Source of the DNA: Natrinema sp. HArc-T2
GTDB lineage: Archaea; Halobacteriota; Halobacteria; Halobacteriales; Natrialbaceae
Reading direction: 5' to 3'
Assembly: GCF_041821085.1 (NCBI RefSeq)
Contig: NZ_JBGUAZ010000008.1
Span: 44,096-108,095, forward strand
DNA: 64,000 nucleotides
The notes under the pieces: model-generated
The model's database searches: none
Told to the model about the DNA's origin: nothing
The model's input: the letters and a program-made list of their open reading frames with translations, nothing else
Translations under genes and position numbers: made by a program
Part shown: positions 1 to 7,623 of the stretch, piece by piece
How the letters are laid out: each line of letters starts with the position of its first letter
Numbering within the stretch: the first letter of the stretch is position 1

Positions 1-488
1 TCGTCGTAGTCCATCAGATCCTGAGTCATTTGACAGGCCTGTAGCTCGACGCCCATCTCGAGGGAGGTGTCGATGAGCTCCTCGATGGTGGCCGTGTCAT
101 TGTCTTCGATGCGGCGATTCATCATCCACGTCGTCATTCGATCCATGCCGGGAAGCGCGGCGAGGACGTTCGGAACCGGCATGTTCGGGTTCCCGACGGA
201 ACTCAACTTGAGTTCCTTCGAGCGCTCCTCGTGGAGCATCTCCAGGCCCCAGAACGTGTGAAAGACCGTAACGTCCCAGCCGAACGCCGCCGCCGTGCTC
301 GCCAGAATGAGCGGTGGGTACGCCATGTCCAGCGTCCCCTTCGTCGCGATGATGGTCATCCGCTTTTGGTCGTCGGCGTCATCGCTTTTCATCGCGGCGA
401 GTTCTGCTCGAAGCTCGTCGAGTTGCTCTTGGACGTTCGCTGTGCTTGGGTCCGTTGTCGCTTGCTCCGTCGGCGAATCAGTGCTCAT
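1..488 (-). CDS. DsrE/DsrF/DsrH-like sulfur-carrier protein (DsrE2 type), 3' end cut by window edge
   Basis: Starts at ATG 488 and runs off the left edge, so about 162 residues are visible. An acidic, coiled-coil-like leader (QEQLDELRAELAAMK) is followed by the family's first strand (TIIATKGTLDMA), then AAFGWDVTVFHTFWG, and near the edge ELQACQMTQDLM. The Cys there sits where DsrE-type proteins carry a persulfide. Family members shuttle sulfane sulfur in the cytoplasm together with TusA. The start overlaps the tusA stop by ATGA, so the two are translated as one unit. The position, divergent from a Psr-like molybdoenzyme, suggests sulfur delivery to or from that enzyme; this is inference. Confidence 0.85.
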   Translation of the reverse strand, partial: MSTDSPTEQATTDPSTANVQEQLDELRAELAAMKSDDADDQKRMTIIATKGTLDMAYPPLILASTAAAFGWDVTVFHTFWGLEMLHEERSKELKLSSVGNPNMPVPNVLAALPGMDRMTTWMMNRRIEDNDTATIEELIDTSLEMGVELQACQMTQDLMDYD

Positions 489-745
489 GTCCCTGTCCTC
501 CGCACGTAGTGTCGATAGACGGTCTCACCGTCTTCGTCGCCCTCGGCTTGTTCGAGAAGCTCTACCCCGTCTGTCGAGCTCGCCCACCCTTTGATGTCGG
601 ACATACTCCCCGGGTCCGTCGCGATGACCGCAAGGACGTCTCCCGACTCGAGGCTGTCGACCGCCTGCTTTGCCTTCACAACCGGCATCGGGCAGTTCAG
701 CCCTTTGACGTCGACTGTTTCGGTGATGTCGTAGTCTGTACTCAT
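485..745 (-). CDS. tusA: TusA/SirA-family sulfur carrier
   Basis: An 86-residue protein with the TusA hallmark LNCPMPVVKAK near residue 16; the Cys of CPxP is the persulfide carrier. The rest follows the two-layer alpha/beta fold of the family (SGDVLAVIATDPGS). It acts in the cytoplasm as a sulfur relay for thiosulfate/sulfide metabolism, molybdenum-cofactor maturation or tRNA thiolation. It overlaps the downstream DsrE2-like gene by 4 nt (ATGA). Pairing of TusA with DsrE2 is a known signature of sulfur oxidation/reduction loci. The start at ATG 745 gives a full-length family member. Confidence 0.92.
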   Translation of the reverse strand: MSTDYDITETVDVKGLNCPMPVVKAKQAVDSLESGDVLAVIATDPGSMSDIKGWASSTDGVELLEQAEGDEDGETVYRHYVRRTGT

Positions 746-968
746 GTGTCTTGCCGGCCTCGTACAACGTTATCTACCGCGCACAGGCCGATAAAGTTTC
801 GGATCTTTGAAAATTGGGTGACATTCTCAGCCGTGGATACCGGTATCCGAGGCGGTATCGCCTCTCTCAGACAGTGATGCTCGAATGACGGTCGAGAAGC
901 GGTTCCGCTGATTCAGGCCGTCCCGCCGGCTGAAATGCACTTTATTCGGTATATTGTGCAATCCGCGC

Positions 969-980
969 AAGTTTTAAGTG
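969..980 (+). promoter_or_regulatory. Probable archaeal promoter (TATA-like) of the Psr-like operon
   Basis: The AT-rich motif TTTTAAGT at 972-979 in the tusA/psr intergenic gap fits a haloarchaeal TATA box. It would place transcription start near 1000, leaving a ~20-nt leader before the GTG at 1022. A longer open frame starting at 935 would begin upstream of this promoter, which is why the 1022 start is preferred. No transcript data support it. Confidence 0.4.
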
Positions 981-1021
981 TTATCTTGACTCACGTTGAT
1001 TGTTGCCACGAACCAACAGAG

Positions 1022-2845
1022 GTGGTCTCCATCACGAACTATGGCTTCGTCATCGATAACAGGAGGTGTATCGGTTGTCACGCCTGCACGGTTGCCTGTA
1101 AGGGTGAGCACGACGATCCGATCGGTGTGAACAAAACGTGGGTCAAGTACATCGAGAAAGGTGAATTCCCCAATACGAATCGTAATTTCTCGGTGATGCG
1201 GTGTAACCACTGCGATGATTCACCGTGTACCGATGTCTGTCCCGTGACCGCGCTCTGGGAACGCGAGGACGGCATCGTCGACTTCGACCCAGAGCGCTGT
1301 ATCGGCTGCAAGGCCTGCATGCAGGGGTGTCCGTACGACGCGCTCTATATCGATCCGAACTCGGAGACCGCGGCGAAGTGTAACTACTGTAGCCACCGGG
1401 TCGACACGGGGCGCGAGCCGGCCTGTGTGACCGTCTGTCCCGAGGACGCGATTCTCGCCGGCGATCTCGAGAATCCGGACACCAAAATCGCGCGCACGAT
1501 CTCCCGCGAGGAGGTCCAGGCCCGTAAACCCGAGAAAGGGACCGAGCCGAAGCTGTTCTACGTCGACGGCGACGAAGGCAGTACTACGCCGGGGACGACC
1601 GCCCGCGAAGAACACTACATGTGGAGCGACGCGCCCCATCAGGTCGAGACCGAGGGCGGCTCGGTTCCCGATTTCGACCTCGAGAAGGCAGCCGAGTCGC
1701 TTGCGGCGTCCGATGTCTCGCTTAGCGGTGCCGACAGCTCGGATGACTCGGAAGCCCGCGCGGATGGAGGGCGGGAGGACTGTGGCTGTGACTCCTGTGC
1801 GTGTGGCGATGGAGGGACCACCGACCGATCTGACGCCACCCGGACTGCAGACGGGCAGTCAGACAGCGGCTACCAGTCCGACGGTGGCTACGCCACTGAC
1901 CCGTCCGGACGGGCACGCGACGACGAGGGTGACACGAGCCGGACCGAACGCGCCTACGAACTCCTCCACGAGGAGGCAACGCGGGTCTACGACATCGGCG
2001 AGAGTCACTACGGCTCCTGGGGGTGGGAGGTGTACTCCTACACGTGGACGAAGGGGATTGCCGCCGGGGCGCTCATGCTCCCGGCGCTGTTCATGCTGTT
2101 CGGACTGGTCGAACCCAACGTGGCCGCCTTCGGCGCGAGCGCGTTCGTCAGCGGGCTGTTTCTGGCGGCGACCGGTGTTCTCCTCATTCTAGACCTCGAG
2201 CAACCGACGCGGTTCCATTGGGTGCTGTTGCGACCGAACTGGAACTCCTGGCTCGTGAAGGGGGCTTACATCATCTCGGCGACCGGCGCGTATCTCGGAC
2301 TGGTCGTACTGGGGGCGCTTCTCGGAATCGACGCTATCGTCACCCCGCTTTCGCTGGGTGTGGCCGCCGTCCTCGGTTCGGCGACAGCGGTCTACACCGC
2401 CTTCCTGTTCAGTCAGTCGAAGGGGCGAGACCTCTGGCAGAGTCCTGCGATGCCGTTGCACATGTTCACGCAGTCGGTCGTCGCCGGCAGCGCGACACTG
2501 GTCGTCCTTGGCGTCGCGGGTGTGCCGTGGTTTGAAACGATGGTCGGGCCGTCGGCGTTGGCGCTCGGCGCCGGCCTCATTGGTCACGCTGTGCTGGTTG
2601 CTTCCGAGATCTTCACGCCCCACCAGACCGAGGACGCCGAGGAGGCCGCTGCGCGCATCACACGTGGCCGATTCCGGACAGCGTTCTGGATCGGTGGCGT
2701 CGTCCTCGGCATCCTGTTGCCGCTGGCGGCGCTGGCCGTCGGCTGGCCGATCCTCGCGGCGGTGGCCGGCGCGCTCGCACTTGCTGGGCTATTCGCCTTC
2801 GAGTATTGCTGGATAACCGCCCCACAGACCATTTCACTCGCTTGA
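1022..2845 (+). CDS. Fused 4Fe-4S ferredoxin / NrfD (PsrB-PsrC-type) subunit of a molybdoenzyme complex
   Basis: A 607-residue protein starting at GTG 1022; the frame opens at 935, but those residues are not ferredoxin-like. Residues ~15-150 hold four Cys clusters of the PsrB/TtrB/DmsB type (CIGCHACTVAC, CNHCDDSPC, CIGCKACMQGC, CNYC...CVTVC). Residues ~200-315 are an acidic, Gly/Ser-rich linker with an extra Cys patch (CGCDSCACG). Residues ~320-607 form eight hydrophobic segments of an NrfD/PsrC quinone-linked anchor, starting after SWGWEVYSYTWTKG. In most complexes these are separate genes, so the fusion is unusual. It precedes the catalytic subunit by 2 nt. Expected role: electron transfer between membrane quinone and the Mo subunit. 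The substrate is not fixed by sequence. Confidence 0.88.
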   Translation: MVSITNYGFVIDNRRCIGCHACTVACKGEHDDPIGVNKTWVKYIEKGEFPNTNRNFSVMRCNHCDDSPCTDVCPVTALWEREDGIVDFDPERCIGCKACMQGCPYDALYIDPNSETAAKCNYCSHRVDTGREPACVTVCPEDAILAGDLENPDTKIARTISREEVQARKPEKGTEPKLFYVDGDEGSTTPGTTAREEHYMWSDAPHQVETEGGSVPDFDLEKAAESLAASDVSLSGADSSDDSEARADGGREDCGCDSCACGDGGTTDRSDATRTADGQSDSGYQSDGGYATDPSGRARDDEGDTSRTERAYELLHEEATRVYDIGESHYGSWGWEVYSYTWTKGIAAGALMLPALFMLFGLVEPNVAAFGASAFVSGLFLAATGVLLILDLEQPTRFHWVLLRPNWNSWLVKGAYIISATGAYLGLVVLGALLGIDAIVTPLSLGVAAVLGSATAVYTAFLFSQSKGRDLWQSPAMPLHMFTQSVVAGSATLVVLGVAGVPWFETMVGPSALALGAGLIGHAVLVASEIFTPHQTEDAEEAAARITRGRFRTAFWIGGVVLGILLPLAALAVGWPILAAVAGALALAGLFAFEYCWITAPQTISLA

Positions 2846-2847
2846 CC

Positions 2848-5800
2848 ATGGGACACGAATTCGATCCGAGCCGTATCGAGAAACTCGCCGAACGACTCGG
2901 CGTCATTTCGAATCGCACTGAGAACACGAAAAAACAGCGACAGCGCCGCGGCGTCGACGGCATCGACAGAATCGCCCCGGAGGGTAAACTCGGCTCATAT
3001 CCCGACCCCGAGCAGTGGCAAGACTGGGTGGAGTACGAGTCCGAGGGCCTCCCGAAGGAGTACTCGGTCGTCCCGACGGCCTGTTTCAACTGTGAGGCCG
3101 GCTGTGGACTGCTCACCTACATCGACAAGGAGACCGGCGACATCCGCAAGATCGAGGGCAATCCCGAACACCCCGGAAGCCGAGGGCGCAACTGCGCGAA
3201 GGGACCAGCCACGATCAATCAGATCAAAGACCCCCAGCGAATTCGCTATCCACTCAAGCGTGACGGCCCACGTGGGAGCGGCGAGTGGACCCGCGTGTCT
3301 TGGGACGATGCCCTCGAGGACATCGCCAGCGAGATGCGCGAAACTATCACCGATGGTCGCGAAAATGAGATTACCTACCACGTCGGCAGGCCCGGCCACG
3401 AGGGGTATATGGACCGGGTCATCAACGCCTGGGGACTGGACGGCCACAACTCCCATACGAACATCTGCTCGGCGGGTGCCCGCGCGGGGTATGCCTTCTG
3501 GCACAAGTACGACCGGCCGAGCGCGGACTTCGCCAACGCCGAGTTCATCCTGCTGTTGTCCGCCCACCTCGAGTCGGGCCACTACTTCAACCCCCACGCC
3601 CAGCGCATCATCGAGGGCGTCATGGAGGGGGGCCAGCTCGCGGTGCTCGATCCGCGGCTGTCGAACACCGCTGCCATGTCCGATTACTGGCTGCCTACCC
3701 AGCCCGGCAGCGAAGCCGCGGTCTTGCTGGCGATGGCGAACGTCATCCTCGAGGAGGGGCTCTACGACGAGGAGTTCCTCTCCAACTGGGTGAACTGGCA
3801 GCAGTTCCTCGACGAGGAACATCCCGGCCGCGAACGGACGTTCGAGACGTACCTCGACGTGCTCCGGGACACGTACGCGGGCTTTACACCCGAGTACGCC
3901 GAGGCCGAGAGCGGCGTCGACGCCGCCACCATCGAGAAAGTGGGTCGGAAAATCGGCATTGCTGGTTCACGGTTTGCCAGCCACATCTGGCGCTCTGCGG
4001 CGTCGGGCAACGAGGGCGGCTGGCAGGTCAGTCGGGCGCTGCACTTCCTGTCCGTGCTCACCGGCAGCGTTGGCACGAAAGGTGGCACCTCGCCCAACGC
4101 CTGGCACCAGTTCGAGCCGGAACTGCCGAAGGAACCACCGCGCCAGCAGCTGTGGGACGAACTCCAGTTGCCGCCGGAGTGGCCGTTCGCCCACTACGAG
4201 ATGAGCCAGCTCCTGCCGTACTTCCTCAAGGAGGGCCGTGGCAAGCTGTCGGTGTACTTCACCCGCGTGTTCAACCCCGTCTACACCTACCCCGACGGGT
4301 TCTCCTGGATCGAGGCGCTGAGCGACGAGGACAAAGTCGGAATGCACGTCGCGCTGACGCCCACCTGGAACGAGACGGCGTACTTCGCAGATTACGTCCT
4401 GCCGATGGGCCACAGTCCCGAGCGCCACGACATCCAGAGTCAGGAAACCCACGCCGCGACGTGGGTCACCTACCGCCAGCCCGTCCAGCGGGAGTTCGCC
4501 GAGCGCGAGGGCGAAGACATCGAGCGCACCTACGAGGCCAATCCGGGCGAAGTCTGGGAGGAAGACGAGTTCTGGATGGACCTCTCTTGGCGCGTCGACG
4601 AGGACGGCGAGTTGGGTATCCGGGAGCACTTCGAGAGCCCGTATCGAGATGGCGAGACGACCGCAGCAAACGGCGGTACGGCGACACAGCGAGACGACAG
4701 CGCAGCCGAGCGAGGGGTGCCGAGCAGTGACGAGGCTGCCGACGAACCCCCGCAGATGACCGTCGACGAGTACTACCGCTACGTCTTCGAACACGAGGAG
4801 AACCTCGTCGAGGCAGCCGAAGAAGCCGGCATGGAGCCCCTCGAGTACATGAAACACCACGGGGCGTTCGAGGCCAGCGAGAACGAGTACGAACTCCACG
4901 AGGAGCCGCTCGATCCGGCGCTGCTCGAGGACGACGACGTGTTCGTCGACGAGTACGGGACCATCCACCGGGTGCTCGACGACGACGGAGACGTCTCGAT
5001 CCCCGAAGGGGCGGCGCAGTCGGCCGAACTCGACGAGGGGGCCGATCATCCTGAAGGATACGATACGGTTCCACACGGAGGGGTCTCGGACCTCGAGACC
5101 CAGGTGCTCGGCGTGGTCGTGGACGGCGAACCGAAACGCGGATTCCCCTCTCCGACCGGCAAACAGCAGTTTTACTCGAAGACGCTCGCCGAGTGGGGCT
5201 GGGACGACGAGGAATACACGATTCCTCATTACCTAAAGAGTCACGTCCATCCCGAGAACATCGACTACGAGAACGGCGAGATGGTGCTCGTGCCGACGTT
5301 CCGCCTACCGACGGCGATTCACTCCCGATCGTCGAACTCCAAATGGCTCGAGGAAATCTCGCACAACAACCCGGTCTGGCTGCACCGTACGGATGCCGAG
5401 CGACTGGGCGTCGAGACGGGCGACCTTGTGCGCGTCGAGACTGAGATTGGCTACTACGTCAACGAAGTGTGGGTCACCGAGTCCATCAAGCCAGGTATCG
5501 CCGCGATGAGCCACCACATGGGCCAGTGGAAAGTCGACCGTGACGGCGACGGTGAGGCTGACGGGGACTTCGATGAGGGTGGCGATCCCTACGGAAAGGT
5601 CACGGTCGATCTGAAAGACGAGGATAGCCAGTGGGGAATGCGCCAGCAGTCAGGAATCGGGCCGTTCGAGAGCGACGATCCCGACTCTGCCAGGGTCTGG
5701 TGGACCGATGGCGGCGTTCCACAGAACCTCACACATGCACCTCATCCCGACCCCATCTCGGGGATGCACTGCTGGCACCAGAAGGTCCGGGTCCGACCGG

Positions 5801-6048
5801 CGAAGCCGGACGACTACTACGGAGACGTCTACGTCGATACCGATCGCGCCATGGAGATCTACCGCGAGTGGGTCGAGAAGACCCAGCCGGCTGATGGTCC
5901 GGACGGGAAGCGCCGACCGAAGTGGCTCAAACGACCGATCGCACCGCCGTCCGACCCCGGCGAGGACGATGCCTGGTATCTGGATGGCCCGATCGGTCGC
6001 GAGCAGCGATGGGAGCCGGACGAGTTCGGCCCACAGGGTGAGGACTGA
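2848..6048 (+). CDS. Molybdopterin oxidoreductase catalytic subunit, Psr/Phs/Ttr-like
   Basis: A 1066-residue protein starting at ATG 2848, two bases after the upstream stop. Near residue 78 is a 4Fe-4S motif CFNCEAGCG, with the fourth Cys in RNCAKG near residue 114. TNICSAGARAG near residue 203 lies where the Mo-ligand Cys of polysulfide/thiosulfate reductases is found (candidate only). A C-terminal molybdopterin-dinucleotide-binding domain is recognisable (VWLHRTDAERLGVETGDLV). An acidic, low-complexity insert occupies roughly residues 600-710. No Tat signal is visible at the N-terminus, which is odd for an exported Psr-type enzyme. Tus/Dsr neighbours favour a sulfur-compound substrate; arsenic or selenium oxyanions remain possible. 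Confidence 0.88.
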   Translation: MGHEFDPSRIEKLAERLGVISNRTENTKKQRQRRGVDGIDRIAPEGKLGSYPDPEQWQDWVEYESEGLPKEYSVVPTACFNCEAGCGLLTYIDKETGDIRKIEGNPEHPGSRGRNCAKGPATINQIKDPQRIRYPLKRDGPRGSGEWTRVSWDDALEDIASEMRETITDGRENEITYHVGRPGHEGYMDRVINAWGLDGHNSHTNICSAGARAGYAFWHKYDRPSADFANAEFILLLSAHLESGHYFNPHAQRIIEGVMEGGQLAVLDPRLSNTAAMSDYWLPTQPGSEAAVLLAMANVILEEGLYDEEFLSNWVNWQQFLDEEHPGRERTFETYLDVLRDTYAGFTPEYAEAESGVDAATIEKVGRKIGIAGSRFASHIWRSAASGNEGGWQVSRALHFLSVLTGSVGTKGGTSPNAWHQFEPELPKEPPRQQLWDELQLPPEWPFAHYEMSQLLPYFLKEGRGKLSVYFTRVFNPVYTYPDGFSWIEALSDEDKVGMHVALTPTWNETAYFADYVLPMGHSPERHDIQSQETHAATWVTYRQPVQREFAEREGEDIERTYEANPGEVWEEDEFWMDLSWRVDEDGELGIREHFESPYRDGETTAANGGTATQRDDSAAERGVPSSDEAADEPPQMTVDEYYRYVFEHEENLVEAAEEAGMEPLEYMKHHGAFEASENEYELHEEPLDPALLEDDDVFVDEYGTIHRVLDDDGDVSIPEGAAQSAELDEGADHPEGYDTVPHGGVSDLETQVLGVVVDGEPKRGFPSPTGKQQFYSKTLAEWGWDDEEYTIPHYLKSHVHPENIDYENGEMVLVPTFRLPTAIHSRSSNSKWLEEISHNNPVWLHRTDAERLGVETGDLVRVETEIGYYVNEVWVTESIKPGIAAMSHHMGQWKVDRDGDGEADGDFDEGGDPYGKVTVDLKDEDSQWGMRQQSGIGPFESDDPDSARVWWTDGGVPQNLTHAPHPDPISGMHCWHQKVRVRPAKPDDYYGDVYVDTDRAMEIYREWVEKTQPADGPDGKRRPKWLKRPIAPPSDPGEDDAWYLDGPIGREQRWEPDEFGPQGED

Positions 6049-6054
6049 CCCGCG

Positions 6055-7281
6055 ATGGACGATTCCGATGCGACTCCTCACGCTGGGCGGAATGGGACGT
6101 CGACAGCGTCAGCCGACGCCGGCCAGAGAGATGATACCGCCGCGGCCGTCCGGGAGGCTATCGCCTCGGCGGAGGTGGGAACCGAGGAACTCTATGTCGA
6201 CCTCACAGCGATCGATGGCGTTAGTACCATCAGCGTTCGCGACGGCGTGGCGTCGGTCGAAATCTCGCTTCCGGTGCCGAGCCAGACACTCCGCGAGCAA
6301 CTCGCCGCGGACGTGATCGCTGCTGCCGAGTCCGTCGATGACGTTGAGTCGGTTGATGTCGATTTCCAGGCCAGTGCTGCCGATCCAGGAGAACACGTCG
6401 ACATGCTTCCCGACGTCAAAAACGTCGTCGCCGTCGCGTCGGGCAAGGGTGGCGTCGGCAAGAGCACTGTCGCGACGAACCTCGCGGCCGCGCTGGCGGA
6501 TACGGGCGCGACTGTCGGCCTTCTCGATGCCGACGTGTACGGGCCGAACGCGCCGACGCTGCTCGGCCTCGACGAGCGACAACCCAACGCCACGAGCGAC
6601 GACGAGATGGTCCCGCGCGAGGCCTACGGCGTCCGGACGATGAGCATGGAGTTCATCACCGGCGAGGACGACCCAATCATCTGGCGCGGCCCGCTGGTCG
6701 ACGAGTTCATCAAGCAGCTATTCGGCGATGTCCGGTGGGGTAAACTGGACTACTTGATCGTCGACTTGCCACCGGGTACCGGGGACGCACACCTTTCGCT
6801 GGTGCAGCACTTCCCCGTCGCCGGCGCCGTTATCGTGACTACGCCACAGGAAGTCGCGGTCGACGACGCCGCCCGTGGCCTCGTCGGCTTCGCACGTCAC
6901 GACACCCCGGTGTTAGGAATCGTCGAGAACATGGCCGGATTCGAGTGTCCGGATTGCGAGTCGCTTCACGATATCTTCGGCACCGGCGGTGCCGACGACC
7001 TGGCCGACCAGTTCGACGTTCCCGTTCTGGGTCGCGTCCCACTCGAGCCAGCCGTCGGGTCGATGGACGACGATGGCGATTCGGGACGACCGCCCGGTAT
7101 CGATGTGCCTCTCGTCGGTCGCCTCGAGTTACCCCGCACTCAGGAGGAGCGAACACAAGGTAACAGAGCGCCCCCACTTGCCTGCAGGACCGACGGCGGT
7201 GCCACTCGCGAGCAGCTCCGAATTGCCGCGACCCGAATCGCGGCGCGGCTGAACGAGGCTGCTGTGACGTTCCGCGAGTGA
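6055..7281 (+). CDS. mrp: Mrp/ApbC (NBP35-type) Fe-S cluster carrier ATPase with N-terminal DUF59
   Basis: A 408-residue protein. Residues ~25-110 form a DUF59/MIP18-like domain (REQLAADVIAAAESVDDVES). From ~125 a deviant Walker A P-loop (GKGGVGKSTVATNLA) opens an Mrp-type ATPase with DADVYGPNAPTLLG and LIVDLPPGTGDAH. A CPDC pair near residue 300 is the conserved cluster-bridging CxxC of the family. It acts in the cytoplasm to assemble or deliver 4Fe-4S clusters. The start lies 6 nt after the molybdoenzyme gene, so it is probably co-transcribed and may load the many clusters of the two upstream subunits. Position supports this; it is not proven. Confidence 0.9.
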   Translation: MDDSDATPHAGRNGTSTASADAGQRDDTAAAVREAIASAEVGTEELYVDLTAIDGVSTISVRDGVASVEISLPVPSQTLREQLAADVIAAAESVDDVESVDVDFQASAADPGEHVDMLPDVKNVVAVASGKGGVGKSTVATNLAAALADTGATVGLLDADVYGPNAPTLLGLDERQPNATSDDEMVPREAYGVRTMSMEFITGEDDPIIWRGPLVDEFIKQLFGDVRWGKLDYLIVDLPPGTGDAHLSLVQHFPVAGAVIVTTPQEVAVDDAARGLVGFARHDTPVLGIVENMAGFECPDCESLHDIFGTGGADDLADQFDVPVLGRVPLEPAVGSMDDDGDSGRPPGIDVPLVGRLELPRTQEERTQGNRAPPLACRTDGGATREQLRIAATRIAARLNEAAVTFRE

Positions 7282-7332
7282 GCGTTCGAGCGACCGGATT
7301 TCTCGTTTCTATAGAAAAAGCAGGCCGAGTAT

Positions 7333-7360
7333 CTCGGGACGTACCCCCGAGGCGGTTCAC
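7333..7360 (+). repeat. Hairpin plus GCGGTTCAC tail, like the end of an IS200/IS605-type element
   Basis: The arms CTCGGG (7333-7338) and CCCGAG (7346-7351) are followed by GCGGTTCAC. The same arrangement occurs at 39648-39675, and in a divergent form on the minus strand at 38101-38133 beside a TnpB remnant. It overlaps the uspA-like stop, so it may also act as a terminator for that gene. Nothing else of a transposon is visible here. Confidence 0.35.
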
Positions 7361-7623
7361 GTTTCGGGACGAACGATCGTTACTGAAACTGGAGACCGCT
7401 TTGCCACCTCCTCAGCAACGCTTCCCAGCAGTATCCGACCGACGCCCGTCCGTCCGCGACTCCCGATAACGATATGATCGGCACCGAGGTCATCAACGGC
7501 ACCGATAATCGCTCGCGCTGGTGATCCGTGTGCGAGTCTCGTTTCGACTGCGACTCCGTGTTCGGCTGCGAGACTTTCGTATTCCTTGAGTAGTTCTTCC
7601 GCCTCCGCTTCTCGTTGCTCCAT
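7357..7623 (-). CDS. Half-length UspA-family protein (N-terminal part missing)
   Basis: An 88-residue protein; UspA proteins are usually ~140. It keeps the C-terminal half: the nucleotide-loop signature GSRGRTGVGRILLGSVAEE followed by the last strand (SPVSVTIVRPE). The first strand and its adenine-contacting Asp are absent. The ATG at 7623 overlaps the chrA stop as TGATG; a GTG at 7626 is an alternative. The overlap argues that it is translated after chrA rather than being dead sequence. It could still be a truncated relic whose nucleotide binding is lost. Confidence 0.7.
   Translation of the reverse strand: MEQREAEAEELLKEYESLAAEHGVAVETRLAHGSPARAIIGAVDDLGADHIVIGSRGRTGVGRILLGSVAEEVAKRSPVSVTIVRPET

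Noticed and set aside
3967..5229. 420-codon open frame antisense to the molybdoenzyme gene
   Set aside because: High-GC coding sequence commonly leaves the antisense third frame open; no domain-like features, and the sense gene is unambiguous. The same applies to the long antisense frames over the siroheme reductase and the methanethiol oxidase.
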